Positions 15,734-23,495 of a stretch of DNA of 34,760 bases are shown in pieces. The DNA comes from an uncultured Alphaproteobacteria bacterium. GTDB lineage: Bacteria > Pseudomonadota > Alphaproteobacteria > Caulobacterales > Aquidulcibacteraceae. Numbering within the stretch: position 1 is the first letter of the stretch; each line of letters starts with the position of its first letter. The stretch covers positions 1 to 34,760 of the forward strand of contig CADEEA010000034.1 of assembly GCA_902826245.1 (NCBI GenBank). The letters run 5' to 3'. The translations under genes were made by a program, and so were the position numbers. The notes beneath the pieces are model-generated. The model saw only the letters and a program-made list of their open reading frames with translations, had not been told where the DNA came from and did no database searches.

Positions 15734-16291
15734 TTAGCATAACGCCGCCTCCGCGCGCCGCTCTCCCAACTCCGCGCGCGCCGCGTAGGCCATGCGCCTG
15801 CATGGGACCCGCACGCCGCGACCCATCGAGAACATCTCCACGATCTCGCCCGTATAGGCAAAGCCGGATTTTTCCAGCACGCGCCCGGAAGCAGGATTGT
15901 CGACGAAATGGCCGGAGACCAGGGCGCCCAGAAGCCGCGCCTGCGACACGAACGCCGCCAGCGCTTCGCTGGCGAAGCCCTGCCCCCAAAAGGGGCGACC
16001 GTACCAATAGCCGATTTCAACCGCCTCCGGCCCGACATGAGCGCCGATCGCGCCGATCAGCCCCTCGCCGGGCAACTCAACCGCGAACACGAATTCCTGT
16101 TCCGCGGGTGCACGCGCTGCGAGGATCATGATCCAGCCTTCGGCCGCGACCGGCAGGTAGGGCAGCGGCGTCATTGCGAGATTTCGGCCCACGCCGGGAT
16201 CGTCGCAGAAGCGGGCGATACGCGGCGCGTCGGCCATGCGCAGCCGCCGCAAATGCAATCTCTCCGTTTCAATCTCCGCCACGTCACGCAT
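15734..16291 (-). CDS. RimJ/RimL-like GNAT acetyltransferase
   Basis: 185 residues of the ribosomal-protein N-acetyltransferase-like GNAT group. It starts ETERLHLRRLRMADAPRIARF, typical of RimJ/RimL relatives. It carries IGYWYGRPFWGQGFASEALAAF with the acetyl-CoA loop, then a C-terminal N-x-AS-xx-VLEKSGF motif (NPASGRVLEKSGFAYTG). The target is unknown; family members act on ribosomal proteins, antibiotics or other amines. ATG at 16291 has AGGAGG seven bases upstream; the TTG two codons earlier would be too close to it. It follows the rpmA terminator, so it probably has its own promoter. Confidence 0.85.
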   Translation of the reverse strand: MRDVAEIETERLHLRRLRMADAPRIARFCDDPGVGRNLAMTPLPYLPVAAEGWIMILAARAPAEQEFVFAVELPGEGLIGAIGAHVGPEAVEIGYWYGRPFWGQGFASEALAAFVSQARLLGALVSGHFVDNPASGRVLEKSGFAYTGEIVEMFSMGRGVRVPCRRMAYAARAELGERRAEAALC

Positions 16292-16325
16292 TGCCAAGCC
16301 TCCTGCTCGGGCTTTGCGTGGGGCA

Positions 16326-16357
16326 AGAAAAATGGGGCGCCTTGATCCGGGCGCCCC
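16326..16357 (-). terminator. Rho-independent terminator downstream of rplU-rpmA
   Basis: On the minus strand GGGGCGCC (16357-16350) pairs with GGCGCCCC (16341-16334) across an 8-base loop and is followed by ATTTTTCTT. It is well placed to end the rplU-rpmA transcript and to separate it from the acetyltransferase gene. Confidence 0.8.
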
Positions 16358-16372
16358 ACGCTATTTCGGGAA

Positions 16373-16399
16373 CCGGATCGCCCTGTTGCGGCGATCCGG
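16373..16399. repeat. Perfect 10-bp hairpin after rpmA
   Basis: CCGGATCGCC (16373-16382) and GGCGATCCGG (16390-16399) form a perfect stem with a 7-base loop, 17 bases beyond the rpmA stop. It has no T run and precedes the canonical terminator; it may protect the mRNA 3' end. Confidence 0.75.
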
Positions 16400-16416
16400 A
16401 AATTTATCCGTCTCGC

Positions 16417-16686
16417 CTAATTGGCCGAAGCCTGCATCGGATTAATCGACACGTAGGTTCGGCCGTCGCGCTTAGTCGCGAACGCTACCTGCCCGTGACA
16501 AAGGGCAAACAGCGTGTGGTCGCGGCCAAGGCCTACGTTGGATCCGGGATGGAATTTGGTGCCGCGTTGGCGCACGAGGATTTCCCCGCCGCTGACGGCC
16601 TGGCCGCCAAAGCGCTTCACGCCGAGGCGTTGACCCGGGCTGTCGCGACCGTTGCGCGAGGAACCGCCAGCTTTTTTGTGAGCCAT
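16417..16686 (-). CDS. rpmA: 50S ribosomal protein L27
   Basis: 89 residues. The N-terminus [16 protein letters not shown] is the universal L27 sequence that reaches the peptidyl transferase centre, followed by [24 protein letters not shown] and [18 protein letters not shown]. Complete and normal in length. It sits 12 bases after rplU, the classic L21-L27 operon order, and is followed by two hairpins. Confidence 0.98.
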   Translation of the reverse strand: MAHKKAGGSSRNGRDSPGQRLGVKRFGGQAVSGGEILVRQRGTKFHPGSNVGLGRDHTLFALCHGQVAFATKRDGRTYVSINPMQASAN

Positions 16687-16698
16687 TGTTGTTCTCTC

Positions 16699-16995
16699 TT
16701 ATCCGATAGCGGTAATCTTGACGTGGCTTTCGGCCTGGCGGTGCCCGGCGCGACGGCGATAGGTGTTGCGGCGGCGTTTCTTGAACACGAACACCTTGTC
16801 GCCCTTCTTGGTCTCGACCAGTTCGCCGGTGACCTTGCCGGAATCCTTGCCCAGCTTCACGGCCTTGCCGTCGCTGGTCATCAGCGTGTCGAAGCTGACC
16901 TTGGCGCCGGCCTTGGCGTCGAGCTTCTCGACCACCACCACATCGCCCTTGGCGACCCGGTATTGCTTACCGCCCGTTTTGATGACCGCGAACAT
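16699..16995 (-). CDS. rplU: 50S ribosomal protein L21
   Basis: 98 residues. FAVIKTGGKQYRVAKGD at the start and KKRRRNTYRRRAGHRQ near the C-terminus are L21 signatures (23S rRNA binding). The ATG at 16995 is the family start; a TTG four codons upstream is in frame but unnecessary. First gene of the rplU-rpmA operon, with a strong promoter-like sequence at 17055-17083. Confidence 0.98.
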   Translation of the reverse strand: MFAVIKTGGKQYRVAKGDVVVVEKLDAKAGAKVSFDTLMTSDGKAVKLGKDSGKVTGELVETKKGDKVFVFKKRRRNTYRRRAGHRQAESHVKITAIG

Positions 16996-17054
16996 GACAA
17001 CCGCCAAATAATATCGTGCGCCCGGACGGAGACCGTGCGGGCGGGGAGCGGGGG

Positions 17055-17083
17055 GTATAAGGGAAACGGGGGTGCTGGGTCAA
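17055..17083 (-). promoter_or_regulatory. Putative sigma-70 promoter of rplU-rpmA
   Basis: Minus strand TTGACC (17083-17078), 17-base spacer, TTATAC (17060-17055). Both hexamers are near consensus with ideal spacing. Transcription would begin near 17048, leaving a leader of roughly 50 nt before the rplU ATG. Confidence 0.75.
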
Positions 17084-17181
17084 CGGGGGGAAAGGTGGAT
17101 TTTGGGCGGCTTTAGGGGGCGTGGAAGAGATAGGCCTAATAGCGCTATCAGGCTCACCTCTCTCTTCCTTCGGCTCAGCAG

Positions 17182-17652
17182 TTAGAAAGTCCAACCTTCG
17201 CTCTCCATGAACTGCTCAAGCGACATGCACGGAATATCAAAGTGCTCGCAGATGTTTGGAATCTTAGCGGAATTTGGCTTTATCTGTTCCAGCGTCACCA
17301 CCGTTGCACCGTCGATTTGCGCCTTCGCAATCACGAAAGGATCTGCGTTCCGACCACCCTTCAGAAGCTTCTGTTGCTCGATGTTCGCTTGAAAATGCGG
17401 CACCGAATAAATCTGACCGACGAACGCACCTTCCGCGCCCGTAGGCGTCGGAAACGTCGGTGCGTGATTTACCGCCCAGGCGCGAGCGGCATCGACGGGA
17501 CCGTCTTCCAGTTCGCGTAACACTTCGCGCGTCGAGCGAATATTGTTTGACGCGACAAGTGCATCGAATTGCGTCCAGAGCGTCGGGAAACGAGAGGGGT
17601 AATAACTTCGGAAAAGCTGCAAGAGCGGTGATGTGTCGAACACGTAGATCAA
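17182..17652 (-). CDS. DUF4411 family protein, PIN-like nuclease fold (putative toxin)
   Basis: 156 residues. The N-terminus IYVFDTSPLLQLFRSYYP, with D6, opens a PIN-like ribonuclease fold. Acidic residues at E43/E47 (TREVLRELED) and D104 (GGRNADPFVIAKA) are placed like the PIN metal ligands. The central NADPFVIA plus a later VVTLEQ are typical of DUF4411. Members are nearly always encoded with an XRE/ImmA-IrrE protein, as here, where its ATG overlaps the upstream stop by 4 bases. The probable role is toxin or effector of a toxin-antitoxin-like pair. The DNA is clearly richer in A+T than neighbouring genes, suggesting recent acquisition. Confidence 0.85.
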   Translation of the reverse strand: MIYVFDTSPLLQLFRSYYPSRFPTLWTQFDALVASNNIRSTREVLRELEDGPVDAARAWAVNHAPTFPTPTGAEGAFVGQIYSVPHFQANIEQQKLLKGGRNADPFVIAKAQIDGATVVTLEQIKPNSAKIPNICEHFDIPCMSLEQFMESEGWTF

Positions 17653-18791
17653 GACGCTCTCCGACCGAACCGCGTCTCGAAAGCACCGAGATTTTTGGGT
17701 GCGATGTTGAGGTATTCAGAGAGCTGTGTCTCGTCGATACGGTTTTGGTAGAAACTCCGAAACGCCAGACGAATGTAGTCGGCACCCAGATAGGCCATCT
17801 GAGTGTTGTAGTAGTCGCCCCCTCCTGAGCCGCCGGGTCGCTGCTGCGATCGCCAAAACTTCACACCGCTCTCGTACTCGGCTCTGCTGATTAAAGAGCG
17901 ATCAAGAAATTTTCGGAAGATCACTTCTCGACTGACGCAAAAATGGCGAGCGAGTGTTTCAGCTGACTCCATCGTTGCAGCTGTGCCAGCAATGGCTTCA
18001 GCAAACTCTACGTCTGGGACGAGAATCGCCGCAGAGAATCGATTGCAGACGATCTCAATCGTGCGTTCGTTCAAAGGTAGCGCATTGATGAACTCGTCAG
18101 TGATTGTGTCGATTCCGCTGGTGTGAAACAGCAGGTGCGCGAGTTCATGAAACAACGTGAAAATCTGGCGGGTTTTTGACGTGCTGTTGTTGATATAGAT
18201 CAGCGGGTAAGATTCGTCATAGAGGCAGAAGCCCGAATATTCCTCGACCCGGAATGCATCCTTGAAAACAAACACGCCTACAGCCGCCACTGCTGAGCGC
18301 CAACGTTCGATCGCGAAGTCGGCATCACGCCATTGAAGCTGCTGCTCCATCGTGACTCCGAGATATTCTCGGACACGCTTCGCCATTTCCGCAACGTTCA
18401 TCTCCGGTGAGAACGCCAAATCGCGAACAATCGATCGTCCTTCGGGAGCGCGACCGTCATTAAGCTCTATGAGGTTGAGCTGCATGGCCTTCGCCTTACG
18501 AAGCATGCGCTTGACCCGCCGAGGGATAAGTTCAAACTCTGAATCGGGAAGCGTCCGAAATGACTCCCGAATTTCTTGGACCTTTGGGGGCTCGGGGAAA
18601 AAAAATACTGCGATCGGCAGAGCTAGACGTTGCGCTAGCTGTTCCAATTGGGAGTATGTCGGTGACGCGGTGCCCGACTCCCAGTCTTCAATTGCGCGGA
18701 ATGTCGGCCTCAAATCGTCGAGCGAGTACCCTGACCGTACGCGAGCCCAAGTCAGGACTGCCGGCGTTATGGGGAGAGTATCTCGTGCCAT
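17649..18791 (-). CDS. XRE-type HTH and ImmA/IrrE metallo-endopeptidase fusion protein
   Basis: 380 residues. Residues 1-70 form a helix-turn-helix region (ITPAVLTWARVRSGYSLDDL, WESGTASPTYSQLEQLA, then LALPIAVFFFPEPP). Residues 160-270 are the ImmA/IrrE zincin domain, with the metal motif HELAH at residues 215-219 and a downstream acidic helix (ERTIEIVCNRFSAAILVP). Known members cleave or control DNA-binding repressors and often pair with DUF4411. Here it would be the regulator/antitoxin of the downstream PIN-like gene. A TTATAC at 18809-18804 lies only 12 bases before the ATG and could be a -10 giving a very short leader. The gene is AT-richer than the flanks. Confidence 0.87.
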   Translation of the reverse strand: MARDTLPITPAVLTWARVRSGYSLDDLRPTFRAIEDWESGTASPTYSQLEQLAQRLALPIAVFFFPEPPKVQEIRESFRTLPDSEFELIPRRVKRMLRKAKAMQLNLIELNDGRAPEGRSIVRDLAFSPEMNVAEMAKRVREYLGVTMEQQLQWRDADFAIERWRSAVAAVGVFVFKDAFRVEEYSGFCLYDESYPLIYINNSTSKTRQIFTLFHELAHLLFHTSGIDTITDEFINALPLNERTIEIVCNRFSAAILVPDVEFAEAIAGTAATMESAETLARHFCVSREVIFRKFLDRSLISRAEYESGVKFWRSQQRPGGSGGGDYYNTQMAYLGADYIRLAFRSFYQNRIDETQLSEYLNIAPKNLGAFETRFGRRAS

Positions 18792-18826
18792 TTAACCCAA
18801 AATGTATAAGCTCAATCTACAAAACC

Positions 18827-18963
18827 CTAATCCCCATCCACCTTCAACTCCGCGACGAACGCCTCCTGCGGGATGTCGATTTCGCGCATGCGCTTTTGCT
18901 CCTTTCCATTTGTCGGGGCTTGCGTTTGCGCGAGGCGTCGCCGCCATAGCATTTCGCGGTTGC
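18827..18963 (-). pseudogene. lepA: 3' relic of lepA (elongation factor 4) with a frameshift
   Basis: Read on the minus strand, the stretch from 18963 gives TAKCYGGDASRKRK, the conserved LepA C-terminal segment. After a shift of frame the sequence continues as EQKRMREIDIPQEAFVAELK and ends at a TAG (18829-18827), the standard LepA C-terminus. The codons between the two blocks are disturbed and nothing upstream of 18963 resembles LepA in any frame. This is therefore a decayed fragment of roughly the last 45 codons. An intact lepA must exist elsewhere, because the gene is near-universal. The fragment ends just before the XRE/ImmA gene and may have travelled with it. Confidence 0.75.
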
Positions 18964-19202
18964 GTGCCGATCGGAACTGCCACCCCAACCCCGCGACTTC
19001 CCCACAAAAACCCCAACAAAACAAAGCCGGCAAAAAATCTATCCCACACCCCGAAAGCTGAGCGATACTCGCTTCATCCCTCGCACTGGAGGTTCTCGTT
19101 GCTAGCCGGGCATCTTGAAGCGGGGGTCGTGATCGAGCGTGATTGCCAGCGAAGCGCCATAATTGCTGGGTCCGGGACTCTTGGCCGAGCCCGCACGCCC
19201 CA

Positions 19203-19265
19203 CGGCTTGGCTTCGCCAAGCCGCGAATCGCCAAGAAAGAGCCGAGCGATGCGAGCATCGCTCGG
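19203..19265. repeat. Two adjacent stable hairpins
   Basis: CGGCTTGG-CTTCG-CCAAGCCG (19203-19223) and CCGAGCGATG-CGAG-CATCGCTCGG (19242-19265) are perfect stems of 8 and 10 bp with tiny loops. They lie in non-coding DNA between the lepA relic and tRNA-Ser. No T runs follow, so they are not obvious terminators. Confidence 0.65.
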
Positions 19266-19328
19266 TGGCCGAGCCGCCTACCGGAGTGAAACACCTCCGG
19301 CGACGGCGCCGAGCGAACAACGGTCGCA

Positions 19329-19412
19329 CGGGGCGCGCGTGGATGCGCGGCGTTGTTTCGCAAGAAGCAGCGCTCCCTTAGGAACGAACCCGGCGCATCC
19401 AAGCGCGCCCCG
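19329..19412. repeat. Long inverted repeat, 21-bp arms
   Basis: The left arm 19329-19349 (CGGGGCGCGC then GTGGATGCGCG) and the right arm 19392-19412 (GGCGCATCC then AAGCGCGCCCCG) are reverse complements with two mismatches, separated by 42 bases. It could be the remnant of a small mobile element or a structured RNA. Confidence 0.65.
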
Positions 19413-19557
19413 TCTCCTTGTGTCTCCGGAAGCGCCGCGCGCTGGGCGGATGGCGTTTTTTCCGGCCGCCGACTGCCGATTGCCGCTCGCCGCCCTTCCC
19501 TCGTGCGCGGGCCTGCCCTAGATACCCCCGCTCGACCCGCCCCAATCGGCGACCCAC

Positions 19558-19647
<90 letters not shown>

Positions 19648-19784
19648 GAACGCCCTATCGTGAGCGCCGAGTACGTCGAACTCTCGCGCCCGCTGTTGAC
19701 ACCGCGCGCACGCTCCCGGCGTGGCGCCCACACAGCGCGGGGCGTAACGCTAAGGCGCTGCGCGCATGGCCAGGGGGCGCGCGT

Positions 19785-20291
19785 ATGGTACGCCTCATGT
19801 ACGAAACCAGCGCCGACTCCACAGATGTCATCACGTGGACGAGAAGTGCGAATCTAAAAACTAAGAGCGTCGTCCTGCCGGAAGGCAGAACAATTGTGGT
19901 TACCGGCATTTCTTTTGTACGCGGCAAAACCGATGTTGAGGCGGCGTTTATTCCGCTGTCGCCCGACCTCGTTACCGAATTGCGCGGGGGCGATTCAGAC
20001 TTCCTAGTCGTGGATCCGTTCGGCCAAGCATACAAACCCGTCGTCGATGACGCCCGCCTGCGCGGCCATCTCATCACGCTACGCGAGAAAGTCATCTCCA
20101 CCGAAGGCCCTTACCGCGTGTATGATCACTTGCGGCATAGCGCCATCACCGAAGGCGTTGAGGCCGGAATCGCGATTGACGACATGATGCACCTGTCCGC
20201 GCACGCTGACCCCAACACAAATAGAGAGTTCTACGCCCAGCGCAGCACCGTCAAAGCCGTAGAAATCCAACTAGCGCGAGGAATAATTTGA
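19785..20291 (+). pseudogene. Truncated tyrosine recombinase (phage-type integrase) remnant
   Basis: The 168 codons match only the catalytic C-terminal half of a tyrosine recombinase. FVRGKTDVEAAFIPLSPDL is the beta-hairpin with the catalytic Lys, YDHLRHSAITEGVEAGI is the HxxR box, LSAHAD the second His box, and NREFYAQRS the nucleophile Tyr. There is no N-terminal arm-binding or core-binding domain. At box I the sequence is YETSADSTDVITW, where an Arg is expected at the position now occupied by Asp. The protein is therefore unlikely to be active. Placement 138 bp after tRNA-Ser(CGA) marks a past integration there. Start unclear: ATG at 19785 or 19797. Confidence 0.75.
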
Positions 20292-20338
20292 TGCTGATTT
20301 CAGTCAACAGTCTGACGGGGGAGTCTGACGACAGGCCG

Positions 20339-20362
20339 AAACCCCTTATATATCAAGGGCTT
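20339..20362 (-). terminator. Hairpin downstream of the tRNA-Val fragment
   Basis: On the minus strand AAGCCCTT-gatatat-AAGGGGTT followed by T, four bases after the tRNA-Val CCA end. It is probably the original terminator of the tRNA-Val gene and implies that DNA to the left of 20366 is native flank. Confidence 0.5.
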
Positions 20363-20365
20363 AAA

Positions 20366-20412
20366 TGGTGGGCGCGACAGGGATCGAACCTGTGACCCCT
20401 ACGATGTCAACG
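20366..20412 (-). repeat. attL: Attachment site: 47-nt 3' fragment of tRNA-Val(GAC), left end of the ICE
   Basis: On the minus strand the fragment reads from the anticodon loop (CGTTGACATCG) through the T arm (ACAGGTTCGATCCCTGT) to CGCGCCCACCA. That is the 3' half of an alphaproteobacterial tRNA-Val(GAC). Right of 20412 the match to the expected 5' half ends abruptly. A tRNA 3' fragment beside an integrase is the expected scar of integration. Orientation predicts that the intact, reconstituted tRNA-Val lies at the far right end of the element, outside the window. Confidence 0.85.
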
Positions 20413-20416
20413 CTAC

Positions 20417-20561
20417 TGAGCCAGCAAATACCAGTGCGGATGAGCGCAGACAAGCCCTGCATCTGTCTGAGTGTTTTGGCTTTTTCAGGAGCGACCCCTA
20501 CGACGAACACCCCTCAAAACAGACCAATGCGGACCTGTTTTGCTGGCTCATTGCTGGCTCA
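20417..20561. repeat. Candidate integrase or excisionase binding repeats next to attL
   Basis: TTGCTGGCTCA occurs twice in perfect tandem (20540-20550 and 20551-20561) and once inverted as TGAGCCAGCAA (20417-20427). All three copies lie between the attachment site and the integrase start, where arm-type sites are found in P4-like elements. Function is inferred from position. Confidence 0.6.
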
Positions 20562-20595
20562 GAAACTGCATTAGCCAATTGGTGGGAAAACAAAA

Positions 20596-21858
20596 ATGGC
20601 CAACTCGCAAGCAACGCGCGTACGCTTTGCACAGACCTTTGTCGACGCCGCTGACGCCGGCGGCCAGAAGCGCGCGCGCTATTGGGATACGGGCGTCCCG
20701 GGCCTGGTGCTTAACGTCACCGACAAGGGCGCCAAGACTTACGCGGTGATCTACCGGGACCTCGAAGGTCGCCAGCGCGAGCCCCGCGTTGGCGATGCAC
20801 GAATCGTCACGCTCAAACAAGCACGCACCGCCGCGCTTGACCTCCTGGCGGGCGCGCAGCTTCATGGGCGCGACCCCATCGCCGAACGCCGCGCCCAGAA
20901 AGCAGCGGCGGAAGCGCGTCACGAACGCACGCTGGAGAAACTTTCGGGGCCCTATTTCGTCGATGCCGATCTTCGAAAGGCGCCCTCTCGCATGAAGCTG
21001 GAGAAAATCAGCTATCGAAAACACATCCGCCCACGCTTCGGCGACACGCCTGTAACCGAACTTGCCGCCCCGCCGATCGCCGATGCCTTGGCTGAGGTCG
21101 CCGACGCAGTGGGGTTCTCAGCCGCCAACACCATGCTTGAAGTGATCCGGCAGATGCTGGGCTTCGGCGTCAAAAGGGGCTGGGTGGAGGCGAACGTCGC
21201 CTTTGGCCTCAAGCCGTACCCCAAGAACAGCCGTGAACGTGTCGCCAGCACCGCGGAACTGCGCAAAATCTGGATGGCGCTGGAGAACACGATTGCGGAG
21301 GGTCGCGCCGACGCCACCTCCGCCGCACGCGCCGCCCAGCTTGCAATCTTAACGCTGCAAAGACGAGGCGAAGTCGCTGGCGTCCACTGGAGCGAGATCG
21401 ACTGGGAAGCCAGACTTTGGACAATTCCGGGACCGCGCACCAAGAACAAGAAAGGCCCCCACGCGGTGCCGCTCTCAGACGCGGCGATCGAAGTGCTTCG
21501 AGCCGCCTTTGCATCACGAAAGGAAGACTTCGCATTCCTCAATAGAGAAGGCGACGAGCTCGAAGCGAAGGTGCTCACCCGTTTCTTCGCACGCCTCACG
21601 GATGGGATCGGCGTGAAGAGCTTCACCGTTCACGACCTGCGTCGCACAGGCGCCACGATGCTGACCTCGGAGCATCTCGGCGTGATGGGTGAGGTCATCA
21701 GCCGGATTCTCAATCACACGCCGCCCGGGCCCGCGATCACGAGGGTGTACAATCGCAATACCTACCTTCCGCAAAAACGGACCGCCTTGGATTTGTGGGC
21801 GACAGAGGTAAAGCGGATCGTCGAAGCCGCCGCCCGAGAGCCGGTCAAGGCAGCCTAA
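20596..21858 (+). CDS. int: P4-type tyrosine-recombinase integrase of the ICE
   Basis: 420 residues, full length for the DUF4102/P4-integrase family. The N-terminal arm-binding domain has RARYWDTGVPGLVLNVTDKGAKTYAV. A core-binding domain follows at about residues 110-210. The catalytic domain has box I R256 (TLQRRGEVAGVHW), a Lys in PGPRTKNKKGPHAVPLS, H346-xx-R349 (VHDLRRTGAT), H374 (ILNHT) and the nucleophile Y385 (VYNRNTY). All catalytic residues are present, so it should be active. It would catalyse integration and excision at tRNA-Val(GAC). It lies 184 bases from the attachment site and converges on hipA with a 48-bp gap. Confidence 0.95.
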   Translation: MANSQATRVRFAQTFVDAADAGGQKRARYWDTGVPGLVLNVTDKGAKTYAVIYRDLEGRQREPRVGDARIVTLKQARTAALDLLAGAQLHGRDPIAERRAQKAAAEARHERTLEKLSGPYFVDADLRKAPSRMKLEKISYRKHIRPRFGDTPVTELAAPPIADALAEVADAVGFSAANTMLEVIRQMLGFGVKRGWVEANVAFGLKPYPKNSRERVASTAELRKIWMALENTIAEGRADATSAARAAQLAILTLQRRGEVAGVHWSEIDWEARLWTIPGPRTKNKKGPHAVPLSDAAIEVLRAAFASRKEDFAFLNREGDELEAKVLTRFFARLTDGIGVKSFTVHDLRRTGATMLTSEHLGVMGEVISRILNHTPPGPAITRVYNRNTYLPQKRTALDLWATEVKRIVEAAAREPVKAA

Positions 21859-21906
21859 CTCCTGGCCGATGTCGCTCGACGAACAAGATGCGTGACGCTG
21901 CAACGA

Positions 21907-23202
21907 CTATGAGTAGTGGGCGCGCAAGGTTTCACAACGGTGCGCAAGCCGCTCAACCAAGCGACGCAAGACAGGCGTCCGCAGGCCTGCACGCTCGCAC
22001 TGACGAAGCACGCGGGTAGCCGCCTCCGGCGCCGTCATGACGATCTCTCGCACGTGGCCCAGGGCGTCAGCTGGCGGATAGCCACACAGCCGCGCAGCTT
22101 TCTCCCAATGTATAGGCGCCACGCTCCGCCACCGCCCTTCGCCGCCAATCGTCATGGCGAGTTTGCGGGTTTTCTCCAGGTCGTAGGGCAACATGCTGTT
22201 GATGTCGTAAAGCGGGGCCAGACGATAGCGGCCACCCGTGTCGATCAGTACGCTGAAATTCTTGCCGTGAGCGTCCGGCCCCAGGATCACAAAATTAAAG
22301 GCGCACGCACGCATGAACCGCGCCCTGTCTGTCGCCGAGTCACCACTTCCGGCAAGCAGATTCATGATATCCTGCATGCCTGGCCCGCCCTCAGCCTGGT
22401 ATTTCTTGGCGGGATCGACACCCATGGCCTGGCACATGTCTTCCTGGTGGATTCGTACGACGCGACCGCCAGATTCAGTGAGCGGCGCGCGCCTGCCGTT
22501 ACGTATGCGTAAGCGGTCATAGCGGGCAGTGACAATGTTGGGCTTGTTGCCGATCAGCTCCACTGAGGACTCGCAAGTCTTGAGGTCCAGGGCTTGCGCG
22601 AGCCGCAGACAAAAATGCTCGTTCTCGACTTGGCCTTCGAGCCCCGGCATCGGCGGCTTAATAATGTGCGTCGAAGGCGTGCGGCCGCGCGGCTCATACC
22701 ATTTGCCGTTCACCCAGCAGACCGCCTTCTTCGCCTGGGCGCCCGCCAAACTGAAGAACCCAGCATCCTCACTTATGTTGAGCGGCCCGTGATTGGCGAC
22801 AATGTCCTCGAGGAAACGAGCAAGCCTTTCCTCGGAGATTTGCACCACGCCTTCCCTGCTCTTCAGGGCTTGAAGCCGATTGGGCGGCGCCATCTGCACG
22901 GCGCCTGCCAAATCCTCACCCACGGCGGCGACCAAGGCGAACGCGCTTCGAACCGAGACAGCGTGCGAGGAGGCGATCGCGGCGAGTGCGGATGGGCGAT
23001 CGGGCAACAAACCCCAAAGATAATTGGTAATGATCGTATGGCCGTGCTCGGCGACCCCGAGTGGCATCGAAAGCGACAGCGGGAAGGCGTCGATGCTCTC
23101 GCGCCATTCATCGTCATAGACAAAGCGCAACCGGCCATTGGCGGATTGGAGGATGGCGCCAAGCTCCCGGTCGTTCACCAGAACGCGGAGTTCTTTAGTC
23201 AT
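21907..23202 (-). CDS. hipA: HipA-type serine/threonine kinase toxin
   Basis: 431 residues. HipA kinases phosphorylate aminoacyl-tRNA synthetases (GltX in E. coli) and so induce growth arrest. Visible are the N-terminal HipA domain (LRVLVNDRELGAIL, then FPLSLSMPL), the P-loop-like FFSLAGAQAKKAV with its autophosphorylated serine position, THIIKPP with the ATP lysine, and NEHFCLRLAQAL. The catalytic loop is GPDAHGKNFSVL (D310, N315) and the metal Asp D333 is in APLYDINSMLPY. Complete and apparently intact. The ATG at 23202 overlaps the end of hipB by 8 bases. In this position the pair probably stabilises the ICE (inference). Confidence 0.93.
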   Translation of the reverse strand: MTKELRVLVNDRELGAILQSANGRLRFVYDDEWRESIDAFPLSLSMPLGVAEHGHTIITNYLWGLLPDRPSALAAIASSHAVSVRSAFALVAAVGEDLAGAVQMAPPNRLQALKSREGVVQISEERLARFLEDIVANHGPLNISEDAGFFSLAGAQAKKAVCWVNGKWYEPRGRTPSTHIIKPPMPGLEGQVENEHFCLRLAQALDLKTCESSVELIGNKPNIVTARYDRLRIRNGRRAPLTESGGRVVRIHQEDMCQAMGVDPAKKYQAEGGPGMQDIMNLLAGSGDSATDRARFMRACAFNFVILGPDAHGKNFSVLIDTGGRYRLAPLYDINSMLPYDLEKTRKLAMTIGGEGRWRSVAPIHWEKAARLCGYPPADALGHVREIVMTAPEAATRVLRQCERAGLRTPVLRRLVERLAHRCETLRAHYS

Positions 23203-23485
23203 CGACAATGCTGTCTATGTCGGTCACCCGTTTGGGCTTCACGGGCCGCTCGGCGCCGGGCGCCACTGCCGCCATCCCCGCCGTCAGTTGAATTCCCAGT
23301 TCGTTGAAGACTCGCAGCACTAGCCCCAGCTGAAGCGTAGGTTTGCCGTTTTCGACATGGGAGACCCAGCGCTGAGACACCCCTAGCCTCTCGGCGAGTT
23401 CAGTCTGCGTCAGTTCATGTTCGCGGCGGTACCCTTTGACGAGGGCGCCGACATCCTCCGGGCGGGCTATTCGAGTTGACCTCAT
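23195..23485 (-). CDS. hipB: HipB-type HTH antitoxin and repressor
   Basis: 96 residues. A Cro/C1-type helix-turn-helix is evident: LTQTELAERLGVSQRWVSHVENGKPTLQLGLVLRVFNEL. It is followed by a short proline/lysine-rich tail ending in two Asp residues. HipB proteins bind HipA and repress the operon at multiple dyad operators, and three such dyads lie just upstream (23496-23567). Start ATG 23485; an earlier TTG (23521) would run through the operator region. hipA follows with an 8-base overlap. Confidence 0.9.
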   Translation of the reverse strand: MRSTRIARPEDVGALVKGYRREHELTQTELAERLGVSQRWVSHVENGKPTLQLGLVLRVFNELGIQLTAGMAAVAPGAERPVKPKRVTDIDSIVDD

Positions 23486-23495
23486 GCGCACCAAC

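Larger units (their letters stand above)
18792..19557. other. Non-coding, hairpin-rich stretch (no intact gene)
   Basis: I see no credible intact gene in this stretch. It contains the lepA relic (18827-18963), two stable small hairpins (19203-19223 and 19242-19265) and a long inverted repeat (19329-19412). Open frames that cross it are arginine/proline-rich shadows of GC-rich sequence. Confidence 0.6.

Noticed and set aside
20366..20412. Complete tRNA-Val gene
   Set aside because: The D arm, 5' acceptor strand and half of the anticodon stem are missing; sequence right of 20412 does not match a tRNA 5' half.
21859..21906. Terminator between convergent int and hipA
   Set aside because: Only 48 bp with no convincing stem and T run.
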